A stretch of DNA of 59,251 nt from contig JAFSTC010000072.1 of assembly GCA_017450705.1 (NCBI GenBank), forward strand, positions 1 through 59,251, given 5' to 3'. The notes under the pieces were generated by a model. That model was not told the DNA's origin, ran no database searches, and saw only the letters and a list, made by a program, of their open reading frames with translations. The DNA comes from Lentisphaeria bacterium (GTDB lineage Bacteria > Verrucomicrobiota > Lentisphaeria > Victivallales > Victivallaceae). The number at the start of each line of letters is the position of its first letter. Positions within the stretch are counted from its first letter, which is position 1. The translations under genes were made by a program, and so were the position numbers. Shown one piece after another: positions 1 through 8,349 of this stretch.

Positions 1-41
1 AAGCATGTGGCCCCCTCCCCCCCGGCCCCCCAGCCCTTTTC

Positions 42-84
42 AAAAAAAGCGGCGTATTTTTCGGAGGGCCTCCGTTTTTACGCC
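42..84 (-). terminator. Rho-independent terminator of the first LacI operon
   Basis: On the minus strand a hairpin (outer arms 51-56 and 80-84, inner arms 62-67 and 69-74, with an A-rich internal loop) is followed by seven U (42-48). It lies about 110 bp after the stop of the oxidoreductase ending at 194, so it closes the operon that starts near 7038. Confidence 0.7.
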
Positions 85-193
85 ATGCTGAGCGTCAGAA
101 AAAAGCGGGAAAAATCCGGAAACGGAAGCCGCTTTTGCATCGAATTGCTCCGGTTTGCCGCAGAATACGGCGATGAGCCGTTGCCGCTCCGTG

Positions 194-1129
194 TCAGCGA
201 TCGAAAGAGCGGATCTCCTCGATCAGTTTCGTCATGCGGACCGCATCGGCGGCTTTGAGCGTATTTTCGCATTTGCCTTCCACGGCGTCTTTGAAATGCT
301 CCAGTTCCAGCACGAACGCGCTTTTCTGAGCCCCGCCGACTTCCACCACGCGGTATTCATCGGTGTGCATGACGATCCGGTCGGGCCGTTCCACGCGCAT
401 ATAGCCGTTTTCGCCCAGGAACGTGATCGTGAGGTCGCGGAAGCAGAACGTGGTTTTGTCGCAGTACATCCCCTGCAGGCTGGCCGTGATGCCTTCGTCG
501 TAGGCCACCAGCGCCTGGAAGGAATCTTCCTTTTCCCAGTTGCGCTTGTGGCCGAGACGGGCGCACAGGACCTTTTGCGGAAACAGGCCCGTGATGAAGG
601 AGATGAGGTCGAAATCGTGGATCGAGAGCTCATACATGGCCCCTGTGCGGGTGACCCATTCGCCGCCGGGTCTCGTATTGAACATCTGTTCCTTGGTGGT
701 GACGATGGAGACCAGCTGTCCCACTTCCGGCAGCAGTTCCTTCGCCTTTCGGAAGATCGGCTCATAGCGCATCTTGAACCCGACGCCCAGTTGGACCTTT
801 TTTTCTTCCGCAAGTTTCACCAGCTCTTCGCCCTGATCGACATCGGTGGTCAGCGGCTTTTCCGAAAACACGTTGAAGCCGCGGTTCAGCAGGGCTTTGA
901 CCACGGGGTAATGGGCATGGGGCGGCGTGACCACGCTGACCGCGTCCAGACCGTCCGGCAGTTTCGCCATATCCGTGAGCGCTTTTGCACCGCAGATCTC
1001 CGCGGCGGCTCGGGCTTTGCTTTCATCCAGATCGACCGCGTAAGCGACTTTGACGCCTTCGATGGCGCTCCACGACCGGGCATGGGCCATGCCGATCCCC
1101 CCGCAGCCGACGATTCCGACTTCGAACAT
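194..1129 (-). CDS. Gfo/Idh/MocA family NAD(P)-dependent oxidoreductase
   Basis: 311-aa cytoplasmic oxidoreductase. The N-terminal Rossmann fold has the dinucleotide loop GCGGIG at residues 8-13, and the family EKP motif is at 90-92; the lysine of this motif is catalytic in characterised members. HDFD at 171-174 fits the family's conserved histidine region at the substrate site. I chose the ATG at 1129 because the Rossmann strand begins at once after it; an upstream in-frame ATG would add 49 residues that are not protein-like and would overlap the neighbour. It is the last gene of the operon, two bases after the stop of the secreted glycosidase-like gene. By context it probably oxidises or epimerises a sugar or cyclitol released from glycan breakdown; the substrate cannot be read from sequence. 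Confidence 0.9.
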   Translation of the reverse strand: MFEVGIVGCGGIGMAHARSWSAIEGVKVAYAVDLDESKARAAAEICGAKALTDMAKLPDGLDAVSVVTPPHAHYPVVKALLNRGFNVFSEKPLTTDVDQGEELVKLAEEKKVQLGVGFKMRYEPIFRKAKELLPEVGQLVSIVTTKEQMFNTRPGGEWVTRTGAMYELSIHDFDLISFITGLFPQKVLCARLGHKRNWEKEDSFQALVAYDEGITASLQGMYCDKTTFCFRDLTITFLGENGYMRVERPDRIVMHTDEYRVVEVGGAQKSAFVLELEHFKDAVEGKCENTLKAADAVRMTKLIEEIRSFDR

Positions 1130-1131
1130 TT

Positions 1132-4100
1132 TCACTTTTCCTTTTTGATGAATATGACAGATTCCCTGCCGATGTTTTTCAGTTGTCCCTGCGCCCGCCA
1201 GCCGGGAGGCAGATCGAGGCGGAGTTCCTTCACGCTGTCGTAACAGAAGAGCGCGCCGTGATCTTTCCCCATCCACAATGTCCCCATCGGGGTCTCGCGG
1301 ATGAAGGGATATCCCACTTTTTTATAGACTTCGTTGAGGGTCCGGACGAGTTTCAGCGCCTCGGTCATCTTCTTCGTCTCTCCGGGGATGCGGTCGAACC
1401 CCATGGCCGGACCCTCCACGTCGAAGCTCACGCAGATGTTGTACATCGCCGCGCGGAAGAAGTTGAGGGCAAAGGAGCTCTCAGGCGTGCCGCAGATGGA
1501 GGAACCGTTTGCGGCGAATTCCTGTCCCGCAAAGTTGCGGTAAAGGTTCGGACGGTACCACCAGTTGTCCTGCGTCAGGGGGTTCATGCCTTCCGCGCCG
1601 ACGGGGATGCCGTTGTCCGAGAAAAACTTGACGATCTTTATCCCGCCGGAGAGTCCGGGGCGGGCGTCGGGATCGGAAAAGTTGACGTTCTGCGACGACG
1701 CGCCGAACATGTCGAGATAGATCTCTCCCAGACCGTTGGCCATGGCGCGCTTCATGAGGGCAAAGTACCATTGCCTGTAGGCTTCGTTGTTGAGATCCAG
1801 CACCGGATGGGCGTTGAAATACTGGAAAATTTTTCCGTCGCGCCGGCGGACGAACCACTCGGGATGAGTTTTGAAGATCCATGTGCCGTCGCCATGGGTG
1901 TAGTCTCCGGCTGTCCACGGGCGGGAGACGAGACCGTAACTTGCGGTCAGCCTGAGCATCTTCACCCGCTCGGGCGAATCGAGGCTCTCGACCGGACTGG
2001 GGCACCAGGGGTGACGCATGACTTTGAACCCGTTTCCCGACGCGTACTTCATGCTCTTCCGGATCTCGTCCGGCGAGGCCATGTTGGTGTAGATGGCTTT
2101 GGTGGTGTGGGCGAAACTTTTGATCCCGGTCTTTTCCCGGAGGTGTTTGCGCTGGAACTGGTGCAGCGCCAGATAGTCGTCGTTGCCCCGTTCCGGGCCG
2201 GGGGAGAACATATGCCAGACCGCGGGGAACTCCACCGGCGCGGGACGGAAGCCGCACTGCCGCGTCATGGTGCGGCGCATCCGGCTCCCCGCTTTGATGT
2301 CGAAGCGCACATGGGTCGGCACGGGAGAATCGACGAATTCCGTGAAAACGCCCTCATTCGAGCGGACGTAGGTGAAGGGGATGCCCCCTGTGAAGAACTG
2401 CCAGACTTCGCTGTCGTTGTCGCATTTGCCGGAGAAATCGTACTCCATATAGCCCCGGTTTTTCTGCGCGTAACAGGCCATGCGGCGCACGGTGTGATCC
2501 CCGGGGGAGAACTCTGCGACGGAGAGCACCCGCTCCAGTTTGTCCGGGGCGGCGGTGACGGCGACGGCCTCGGAGATCCCCGAAAATTTTCTTCCGTCCA
2601 GATCCAGATCGCCCGCCCGGAATCTCCACGCCATGCGGTACCCCCGCGGCGTGCTGAATTCGAGGGAGACCTCGCCGCCGCCGCATTGCCGGATGCCGTC
2701 GAAACGCCACCGGACGCCTTTGGCGGTGAACGTGCGGTCGGCTTCGATGGCTTCGCTGCTGGGATCGGTCAGCTTCGCCGCGCTCAGGGACCAGACGGGG
2801 AGGGGCGGTGTCATGCGCCTGACGAACTCCCTGCTGCAGCCGGGATAACGGATGGCGACGGAGCCGTCCTTCGCCGCGGCAAGATGCGTCCCGTTGGCGA
2901 AGGTGATCCGATCGCCTTCGATGCGCGGCTCCCGGGTCACGGGCACGAGTTCCAGCACGGGTTCGGTCACCTTGACCGTCACGGTGCCGAGGTCCTTGTG
3001 CGGGATCTCCGGCTGAGGTGAAAAGACCGCGCCCTTCGTGCTCAGCGGCGCATCAAGGGCGGCGGCGACCACCCCGATCCACAGCGCCTTTCCGTAGGCC
3101 CAGTTGTAAAGCTGCCGCGTGCCGCTCAGGCGGACCCAGTCGGCGTTCCAGAACCACGCGGCACCTTTCCCCAGTTTTCTGCGGGCGAGAAAGACGTCGG
3201 TCCTGTTGCCGTCCTTGTCCGACATCCACGCCGGGACTTCGGCGCCGGGCCCCGGCTTCGCTTCGCGGCAGGCGGCGTTGGAACACCAGTTTTCGGGCAG
3301 GACGGAAAAGACTTTCCCCTCCGGCCGCCCCACCACAAGAGACGGATCCATCTTCTTCAGCCCTCCCGGGATCACGGGCAGCAGATCGCCGAGGGTCTGC
3401 GGCGCGTTGCGGTTGAAGAGCACGCTTCCCCCGTTTTCGACGTAAGCGCGGAGCAGCGCGATGCGCTCCTGTGAGAGCAGTTTATCCAGCAGTTTTGCCG
3501 GGATGGCGTTGAATACGACCAGCCGGTAACGGGAAAGATCCCGAAACGCCGGTGTGATGCCGTCCATTTTGGGCGGTTCGACGAGATCGCTGAAAAACTT
3601 TTTCGTGGAGGCTCCGCCGAAGCCGTCGAGGTAAGTCGAGTCCAGCAGCGTGACTTTGCATCCGGCTTTGACGAGAAGCGCGGCGGCCTCTTCTCCGGTC
3701 CAGGGCCGGCCGCCCGAGAGCAGGAGCACGTGGGGGCCCTTCCCTTTCGGGGCGGGCAGTTTCATCACCTTTTTCTCCGCCTCGGGGAGGAGTTCTTTTG
3801 TTTTTTCCGCCTCCCGGGGATCTTCAGGAGGAACGAAATTTTCATCGCTCGACAAAATGACCGCGTCGAGCCGGGCGTAGCCGCCCGCGGAGACGGCCCG
3901 GACGGTCAGCGGGCCCGCCGCAAGTTCCACGGGCGCTCCGGCTTTGTGCCAGCAGAACACCGGTTTTGCCTTCGCTGCCCGGGGAGAATCGTCGCCGACG
4001 GTCCCGATCTCCTTGCCGTTGAAAAAAAGGGTCGTCCGGCGGTACTTTTCGCCGAAGTCGAAAGTGCGCGCCCAGACGGTGTAACGGCCCGGCTCCGGCA

Positions 4101-4278
4101 GAATGACTTTGCCGGAGAGGGCGCTCCCCTTTTTCACCACGCTCACCAGGGCTTTGCCGACTGCGGCAGAGGTCTTCCGGAGCGTCCAGCCGCCGTCCAG
4201 TTTTTCCGCTTCGATCCGGAAGGTCCCTCCCGCCAGAAGTGCCGGGAGGAGGGCGGCAAGAAAAAATCCCGTTCTCAT
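1132..4278 (-). CDS. Large secreted glycoside-hydrolase-like protein with ThuA-like domain
   Basis: 1048 aa. The N-terminus (MRTGFFLAALLPALLAGG) is a signal peptide, so I start at 4278, which also has a GGGAG ribosome site about 10 bp upstream, rather than at the ATG nine codons earlier. Residues about 18-140 look like a beta-sandwich carbohydrate-binding module; about 165-390 resemble a ThuA/glutamine-amidotransferase-like fold (HVLLLSGG, a long region on tearing open an end-lid, WFWNADW); the middle is beta-rich; about 690-1048 looks like a TIM barrel with acidic strand ends (EIYLDMFG). No named GH family is certain. It follows a pseudopilin by 23 bp and precedes an oxidoreductase, so it is likely the exported glycan-degrading enzyme of this operon. 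Confidence 0.75.
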   Translation of the reverse strand: MRTGFFLAALLPALLAGGTFRIEAEKLDGGWTLRKTSAAVGKALVSVVKKGSALSGKVILPEPGRYTVWARTFDFGEKYRRTTLFFNGKEIGTVGDDSPRAAKAKPVFCWHKAGAPVELAAGPLTVRAVSAGGYARLDAVILSSDENFVPPEDPREAEKTKELLPEAEKKVMKLPAPKGKGPHVLLLSGGRPWTGEEAAALLVKAGCKVTLLDSTYLDGFGGASTKKFFSDLVEPPKMDGITPAFRDLSRYRLVVFNAIPAKLLDKLLSQERIALLRAYVENGGSVLFNRNAPQTLGDLLPVIPGGLKKMDPSLVVGRPEGKVFSVLPENWCSNAACREAKPGPGAEVPAWMSDKDGNRTDVFLARRKLGKGAAWFWNADWVRLSGTRQLYNWAYGKALWIGVVAAALDAPLSTKGAVFSPQPEIPHKDLGTVTVKVTEPVLELVPVTREPRIEGDRITFANGTHLAAAKDGSVAIRYPGCSREFVRRMTPPLPVWSLSAAKLTDPSSEAIEADRTFTAKGVRWRFDGIRQCGGGEVSLEFSTPRGYRMAWRFRAGDLDLDGRKFSGISEAVAVTAAPDKLERVLSVAEFSPGDHTVRRMACYAQKNRGYMEYDFSGKCDNDSEVWQFFTGGIPFTYVRSNEGVFTEFVDSPVPTHVRFDIKAGSRMRRTMTRQCGFRPAPVEFPAVWHMFSPGPERGNDDYLALHQFQRKHLREKTGIKSFAHTTKAIYTNMASPDEIRKSMKYASGNGFKVMRHPWCPSPVESLDSPERVKMLRLTASYGLVSRPWTAGDYTHGDGTWIFKTHPEWFVRRRDGKIFQYFNAHPVLDLNNEAYRQWYFALMKRAMANGLGEIYLDMFGASSQNVNFSDPDARPGLSGGIKIVKFFSDNGIPVGAEGMNPLTQDNWWYRPNLYRNFAGQEFAANGSSICGTPESSFALNFFRAAMYNICVSFDVEGPAMGFDRIPGETKKMTEALKLVRTLNEVYKKVGYPFIRETPMGTLWMGKDHGALFCYDSVKELRLDLPPGWRAQGQLKNIGRESVIFIKKEK

Positions 4279-4301
4279 TCTGCCGGAACTCCCGCAGCCG
4301 G

Positions 4302-5075
4302 TCACTCGAACCAGCCGTTCTCCTTGTTGCTTTTCGGATTGAAGCGGGTGTAGACCTCTTTGTTCTTCCCGACGGCTTCGGTTTCGTTTACGGCGTAATA
4401 GGAATTCTCATCCTTGGTCGAGCCCACATGGCCGTCCACGAAGGCGAAATTCATCGTTCCCGCGTGGCGGAAATCGGAGTATTCGTAGGTTTTTCCCGCT
4501 TTTTTTGCGGAGAGCCAGTAACTGCTGCGGTAGACGCCGCCGCCCTCGCTGTCGATGAAGGAGTAGTAAAAAGAGGGCATCCTCAGGGCGGTCAGACGCT
4601 TGCCGTGCCACACCTTGCTGCCGGCGTCGTAATAGCCCATGGTCATGAAACTGATGGCGTAACCGCAGGCGCGCTCGTCGTACTCGCTGGAGTTGATGCA
4701 CTTCCGCCCGGTGGGGACCCGGGAGGGACAGCCGTTGACCGATTTGCCGGCCTTCCACGTCGTCTCGCTGACGCCGAAGAAGTCCCGCATGAAGCCCGCG
4801 ATCGTCAGCCAGTGATAGATCCCCTTGTTCGTTGCGTTGTAGTTTTCTCTCCCCAGCAGATAGTCGTCGTAGGCGCTTGCGTAGCCGGCCACTGCCGTGC
4901 CGAATTGTTTCAGGTTGTTCTGACAGGTGCTGGTCTTGCCCCGCTCCCGGGCCTGCTGCAGCGCGGGCATGAGCATCGCCGCCAGAATGGCGATGATGGC
5001 GATGACGACGAGGAGCTCGATCAGGGTGAAATGCGTCTCCGCGGAAGCGGCTTCTTTGCGGATCCCGGTGCCCAT
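4302..5075 (-). CDS. Pseudopilin, prepilin-type N-terminal motif with H-X9-DG end (DUF1559-like)
   Basis: 257 aa. After a short charged leader comes [14 protein letters not shown] with Glu at residue 20, the class III prepilin signal cut by prepilin peptidase; the residue before F is His rather than the usual Gly. Then [10 protein letters not shown], common in planctomycete and lentisphaera pseudopilins. Near the C-terminus a His is followed nine residues later by DG ([12 protein letters not shown]), the H-X9-DG signature. The start at 5075 is set by AAGGAGATATTCACC just before it, which overlaps the end of the upstream epimerase gene. The protein should insert in the inner membrane and may act in a T2SS-like apparatus; its repeated pairing with secreted glycosidases is the notable context. 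Confidence 0.9.
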   Translation of the reverse strand: MGTGIRKEAASAETHFTLIELLVVIAIIAILAAMLMPALQQARERGKTSTCQNNLKQFGTAVAGYASAYDDYLLGRENYNATNKGIYHWLTIAGFMRDFFGVSETTWKAGKSVNGCPSRVPTGRKCINSSEYDERACGYAISFMTMGYYDAGSKVWHGKRLTALRMPSFYYSFIDSEGGGVYRSSYWLSAKKAGKTYEYSDFRHAGTMNFAFVDGHVGSTKDENSYYAVNETEAVGKNKEVYTRFNPKSNKENGWFE

Positions 5076-5089
5076 GGTGAATATCTCCT

Positions 5090-5941
5090 TCATTTTGCGT
5101 TGAGGAACTTTTTGACGAACTCGAGATTGTGCTTCATGCCGATCTCCGGCTCGGGAAGGTCCTTGGGGTACCAGAACTTTTCGTACTCGTCGCAGATGTA
5201 CCCGGCGTACCCGGTCTTCCGCAGCGCCCGCAGGACTTCGGGCCATCTGACCGTTCCTTCTCCCATGAGGGCGGAGGTCTTTTTGAGGGGCGTGCGGCTT
5301 TCCAAGGTCCAGTCCTTGATGTGGACGTGTCTGAGGTAGGGCGCGGCGGCGCGGACGGCGGCGGCTCCCGTCTCCACGCCGGCCACCTCGACCCAGGCGT
5401 AGTCGAAGAGCATGCCCACGTTGCTCATGCCAACGTCCTGAATGACCCGGGCCGTGTCGCGGACGCTCATGGTCAGGGAGCCGATGTGGGTCTCGATGGC
5501 GATCCCGACGCCCAGTTTGCCCGCATACTCCGCCACCTCGCGGATCCCGGAGACGGACCGCGTCCACACGTCGCTGAACCACACGCCCTGTTTGGAAAAG
5601 GGTTCCACGCCCCCGTAGGAGCGGATCAGGGGACACTCGAGGATCGAGGCGATCTTCGCCACGCGCTTGAGCTTGGCGATGGTCTCCTGCCGTTTTTCGG
5701 GGTCGACGAAATCAGCATAGTAACTGGTGAGACAGGCGAACTCCATGCCCTGTTTTTTCGCGGCGGCGAGGATCTTGCGGGCCTCGCCGTCGGTGATCTT
5801 TTCGCTGTCGATCTGGCCGTTCGCCGCGACGCGGACCTCGATGCCGTCGTAGCCGATCTTTTTGAAGAGGTCGATGACTTCGTAGATGTCCCGGCCCGGG
5901 GTCCCCATGGTGTGCCCCGCGAATTTGATCCTTCCGTTCAT
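5090..5941 (-). CDS. Sugar phosphate isomerase/epimerase-like TIM barrel (AP endonuclease 2 superfamily)
   Basis: 283 aa, the usual length of xylose-isomerase-like TIM barrels. Putative divalent-metal ligands are visible at strand ends: Glu in IETHIGS, Asp in FDYAWVE, His in HVHIKDW and Glu in CDEYEKF. No signal peptide, so cytoplasmic. A GAGGAG ribosome site lies about 9 bp before the ATG at 5941. The gene follows the LacI regulator by 27 bp and ends 15 bp before the pseudopilin. With the oxidoreductase of the same operon it probably forms a short route for a sugar or inositol-like compound. Alternatives within the superfamily (hydroxypyruvate isomerase, 3-dehydroshikimate dehydratase) cannot be excluded. 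Confidence 0.88.
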   Translation of the reverse strand: MNGRIKFAGHTMGTPGRDIYEVIDLFKKIGYDGIEVRVAANGQIDSEKITDGEARKILAAAKKQGMEFACLTSYYADFVDPEKRQETIAKLKRVAKIASILECPLIRSYGGVEPFSKQGVWFSDVWTRSVSGIREVAEYAGKLGVGIAIETHIGSLTMSVRDTARVIQDVGMSNVGMLFDYAWVEVAGVETGAAAVRAAAPYLRHVHIKDWTLESRTPLKKTSALMGEGTVRWPEVLRALRKTGYAGYICDEYEKFWYPKDLPEPEIGMKHNLEFVKKFLNAK

Positions 5942-5968
5942 GTTCTGTTCTCCTCGATCATGTTTCGA

Positions 5969-6979
5969 TCATATGTGAATGGCTGATTCTCCCGATTCGA
6001 AAATCCCTTCCGTGATCCGCCCTTCGGCTTTTTCTCCGTTTTTTACGGCACAGGCCAGACGGAGCGCTTCCCCGGTCATGCGGCCGATCTGCGGATCGAT
6101 CGTCGTCAGCGCCGGATGAAGGAAGTTTTTCAGCATCGAATGAAGATCGTATGCGACGATGCCGATCTCGTCGGGGATCCGGATCCCCTGCCGGAGGGCA
6201 AGTTCCATCATTTGCGCGGCGGGATGATACTGCGGCAGGAAGAACAGCGTTTTCTTGCCGTCGCGCTCCGCCAGAAGTTTTTGCAAGGCGGTTTCCGGCG
6301 GCAGGGCACTTTCGATCCGGTGCTGGATGGCGGTGATGCCCGCGGTTTTCTTCAAAGCGCGGACAAAACCGCAGACCCGTTCCTGCTCACAGAAGCTCGG
6401 CCTGTTCGGAAACGCGACGACATAGTTTTCGTAAAAGGAAGATGCGGCGACCCGTTCCGCCAGCTCGGCGGCTGCCTCCCCGTCATTTCCGGCCGCGCAC
6501 GGGTAATCCGGGATCTTCCGGTTCAGCAAAACCACATTGGGCAGTTTCGAACGGTTGCGAATGAGATACTGGTGGTCCTTTTCACCGGTCCCGATGACCA
6601 TCACGGCATCGAATTTTTCACATTTCGAACCGTTCAACCCCTTGTTGAGATGGCCCTGCTCGTATACCTCGTAAACCGTTTTCAGCGGATTGTCCTCGGC
6701 AAAATCTTTCATCGCCGAATAAACCTGGACCATGAAATCGGAAAACTGGGCGTACAGCCACGGTGTGAGGACCAGCAGGGAGAGGGGCCTTTTTTTCTTT
6801 TCCGCCAACGCCACTGCCACCAGATCCGGGCGGTAATCCAGCTCCCGGCTGACCTTCAGGACATGGTCGATCGTCTGCGCAGAGAGTCCCAGCGACGTTT
6901 TTTTATTGTTCAGCACGTAAGAAACCGTTGCTTTGGAAACGCCGCATTTTTTTGCTATGACTTCGATCGTTGCTTTCAT
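5969..6979 (-). CDS. LacI family transcriptional regulator
   Basis: 336 aa, typical LacI length. Residues about 3-24 form the helix-turn-helix (IEVIAKKCGVSKATVSYVLN), followed by a hinge region near residue 50-58 and a periplasmic-binding-protein-like effector domain from about residue 65. It is the first gene of the operon that runs to 194, behind the promoter at 7038-7065, and a perfect palindrome sits just downstream of that promoter. This suggests autoregulation and control of the glycan genes below it; the inducer is unknown but likely a sugar. Confidence 0.92.
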   Translation of the reverse strand: MKATIEVIAKKCGVSKATVSYVLNNKKTSLGLSAQTIDHVLKVSRELDYRPDLVAVALAEKKKRPLSLLVLTPWLYAQFSDFMVQVYSAMKDFAEDNPLKTVYEVYEQGHLNKGLNGSKCEKFDAVMVIGTGEKDHQYLIRNRSKLPNVVLLNRKIPDYPCAAGNDGEAAAELAERVAASSFYENYVVAFPNRPSFCEQERVCGFVRALKKTAGITAIQHRIESALPPETALQKLLAERDGKKTLFFLPQYHPAAQMMELALRQGIRIPDEIGIVAYDLHSMLKNFLHPALTTIDPQIGRMTGEALRLACAVKNGEKAEGRITEGIFESGESAIHI

Positions 6980-7010
6980 GATTTTATGTCAAAAAAATCG
7001 AGCGTGCTTT

Positions 7011-7023
7011 GTTCACGTGAAAC
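7011..7023. promoter_or_regulatory. Candidate LacI operator palindrome
   Basis: GTTCACGTGAAAC holds a perfect 10-bp palindrome TTCACGTGAA (7012-7021) with a central CG, the symmetry typical of LacI-family operators. It lies about 15-27 bp downstream of the -10 box at 7038-7043 on the minus strand and 32 bp before the LacI start codon, where binding would block transcription. Confidence 0.55.
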
Positions 7024-7037
7024 GGATCATGACGATT

Positions 7038-7065
7038 AATATAGCCGTCGTTTTTGATTTGTCAA
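7038..7065 (-). promoter_or_regulatory. Sigma-70 promoter of the first LacI operon
   Basis: On the minus strand TTGACA (7060-7065) is followed after 16 bp by TATATT (7038-7043), a near-consensus promoter reading into the LacI gene at 6979. Confidence 0.75.
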
Positions 7066-7070
7066 GTGCC

Positions 7071-7180
7071 CCTTTGGGAAAGGTTCCGTCCCCCCTGTGG
7101 GCAGACAGCGGGAAAAAAACGTCCCGAGGCACACTTTGCCCGGTTGGACGGCAGGTATCCAAACGGCGGTCCGCAAAACA
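7071..7180. repeat. Short copy of the intergenic inverted-repeat element, internally deleted
   Basis: This stretch matches both ends of the larger element at 20573-20980 but not its middle. The left part (CCCCTTTG, AAAGGTTCCG, then GGCACACTTTGCCC near 7127-7140) matches 20571-20645, and the right part (GGTTGGACGGC to CAAACGGCGGTCCGC, 7142-7174) matches 20909-20942. It looks like a derivative that lost about 260 bp. No gene is visible in it. Confidence 0.5.
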
Positions 7181-7202
7181 GGAAGCACCGCCGATGCGGT
7201 AT

Positions 7203-7224
7203 GAAGAAAAGCCTTTTCAGGCTT
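7203..7224 (-). terminator. Terminator of the second LacI operon
   Basis: On the minus strand AAGCCT-gaaa-AGGCTT (7209-7224) is followed by a T-rich run (TTTTCTTC). A second, perfect 10-bp hairpin (arms 7229-7238 and 7243-7252) sits just upstream and has the stop codon of the preceding gene at its loop edge. Confidence 0.6.
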
Positions 7225-7236
7225 CACTTTTTCAGG

Positions 7237-8349
7237 TCATTCGACCTGAAAAGCGAACGCGTCGTCCTCGAGGTCGGGCGCGCCGGTGATCCTGCCCCCG
7301 GCGCACTCGCCGGGACGCAGGGCGGGGAGTGTGAACTCCTTTTGCCATGTTCCGGCGGAGACGAGGCATTTTCTTGCGGGCACGGGCCGCAGGACGGAAA
7401 CTCGCCACGTCAGCGTCCCGCCGGAGCGTTTGAAGTCGAACCCGTGGTCGCCCTGAAGGCGGCGCAGGACGGCGAGGCCGCTCAGGACCCCCAGTTCCAG
7501 CTCGAAAGTGCGGTTCCCCCCCGGTTCGAGGGTGATCCGGCGGAGCAAGATCTCCGCCGTGTGCATTTTCGCCGTCTCGCTCTTCCAGGTGTAGAAGAAA
7601 CCGTCCTCGGCCAGATCCTCCTTTTTGGCGCGCAGAAAGACTGTGAGGCGCGATTTCCCGCCGGTGGCGGCGATCCAGTCGGCTCCCGGCACGATGTGGC
7701 GGCTGAGATTGCCGTCGCGGAAGGTGTCGACGACGAGGTTCCCCCCCTTGTGTTTTTCGGTATCCTGATAGCGGCCCAGACGGCGCACGCCGGGGCCCGC
7801 GATGAGGGAGACGTCGGGCACGCTCCCCTCGGGATCGGCGACCAGATGCTCCCAGAGCCGGATCTCCTGCGGTTCTTTGCCGAAATTGCTCACCGTCACG
7901 GCAATGCCGATGGCGGAAGCCCCTTCCTTCAGCGTCAGGACTCTTGTCAGGACGACGGGGAAGCCGCCGATGAACCGCCCGGTCATGGCGACGGAGACGG
8001 CGTCTTTTGCGCGCCGGATCTCGCATTTCCCCAGCGGCTGGTGGAAGAGGACCGTCCCGTTCCAGAAGAGCGTGCGGTTGCCCCGGACGGTCACGGTCTG
8101 CTTGTCGGGCAGAAGTTCGTTGATCGTTTCCCGGGTGTACTGGTAGGGGCCGAAAAGTTCGCTTTCCCCGGGGAGCCAGCGCAGTCCGGCCAGCGCGCCC
8201 ATGGTCCCCGGGACCACGGTCGCCCGCAGACAGGCGTTGCTCAGCACGACGGCCTTCTGTCCGCTCAGCGTCGTCTCCTTCGCCTCCGGCGCGGCCGTCA
8301 GCACCTGCGCCGCGGCGCAGAGGAGTGCGGCGAAAAAGGCCCGCTTCAT
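7237..8349 (-). CDS. Secreted protein, aldose-epimerase-like beta-sandwich (DUF4380-like)
   Basis: 370 aa with a clear signal peptide (MKRAFFAALLCAAAQVLTA). I start at 8349, where ATGA overlaps the stop of the upstream glycosidase-like gene by 4 bp. The mature part opens with a region (VLSNACLRATVVPGTMGALAGLRW) that resembles the first strands of galactose-mutarotase-like beta-sandwiches, which match the order seen in DUF4380-type proteins; the remainder is beta-rich without motifs I can name. Last gene of its operon. It may bind or epimerise a sugar outside the cytoplasm, or be a glycan-binding accessory; function is not shown. Confidence 0.7.
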   Translation of the reverse strand: MKRAFFAALLCAAAQVLTAAPEAKETTLSGQKAVVLSNACLRATVVPGTMGALAGLRWLPGESELFGPYQYTRETINELLPDKQTVTVRGNRTLFWNGTVLFHQPLGKCEIRRAKDAVSVAMTGRFIGGFPVVLTRVLTLKEGASAIGIAVTVSNFGKEPQEIRLWEHLVADPEGSVPDVSLIAGPGVRRLGRYQDTEKHKGGNLVVDTFRDGNLSRHIVPGADWIAATGGKSRLTVFLRAKKEDLAEDGFFYTWKSETAKMHTAEILLRRITLEPGGNRTFELELGVLSGLAVLRRLQGDHGFDFKRSGGTLTWRVSVLRPVPARKCLVSAGTWQKEFTLPALRPGECAGGRITGAPDLEDDAFAFQVE

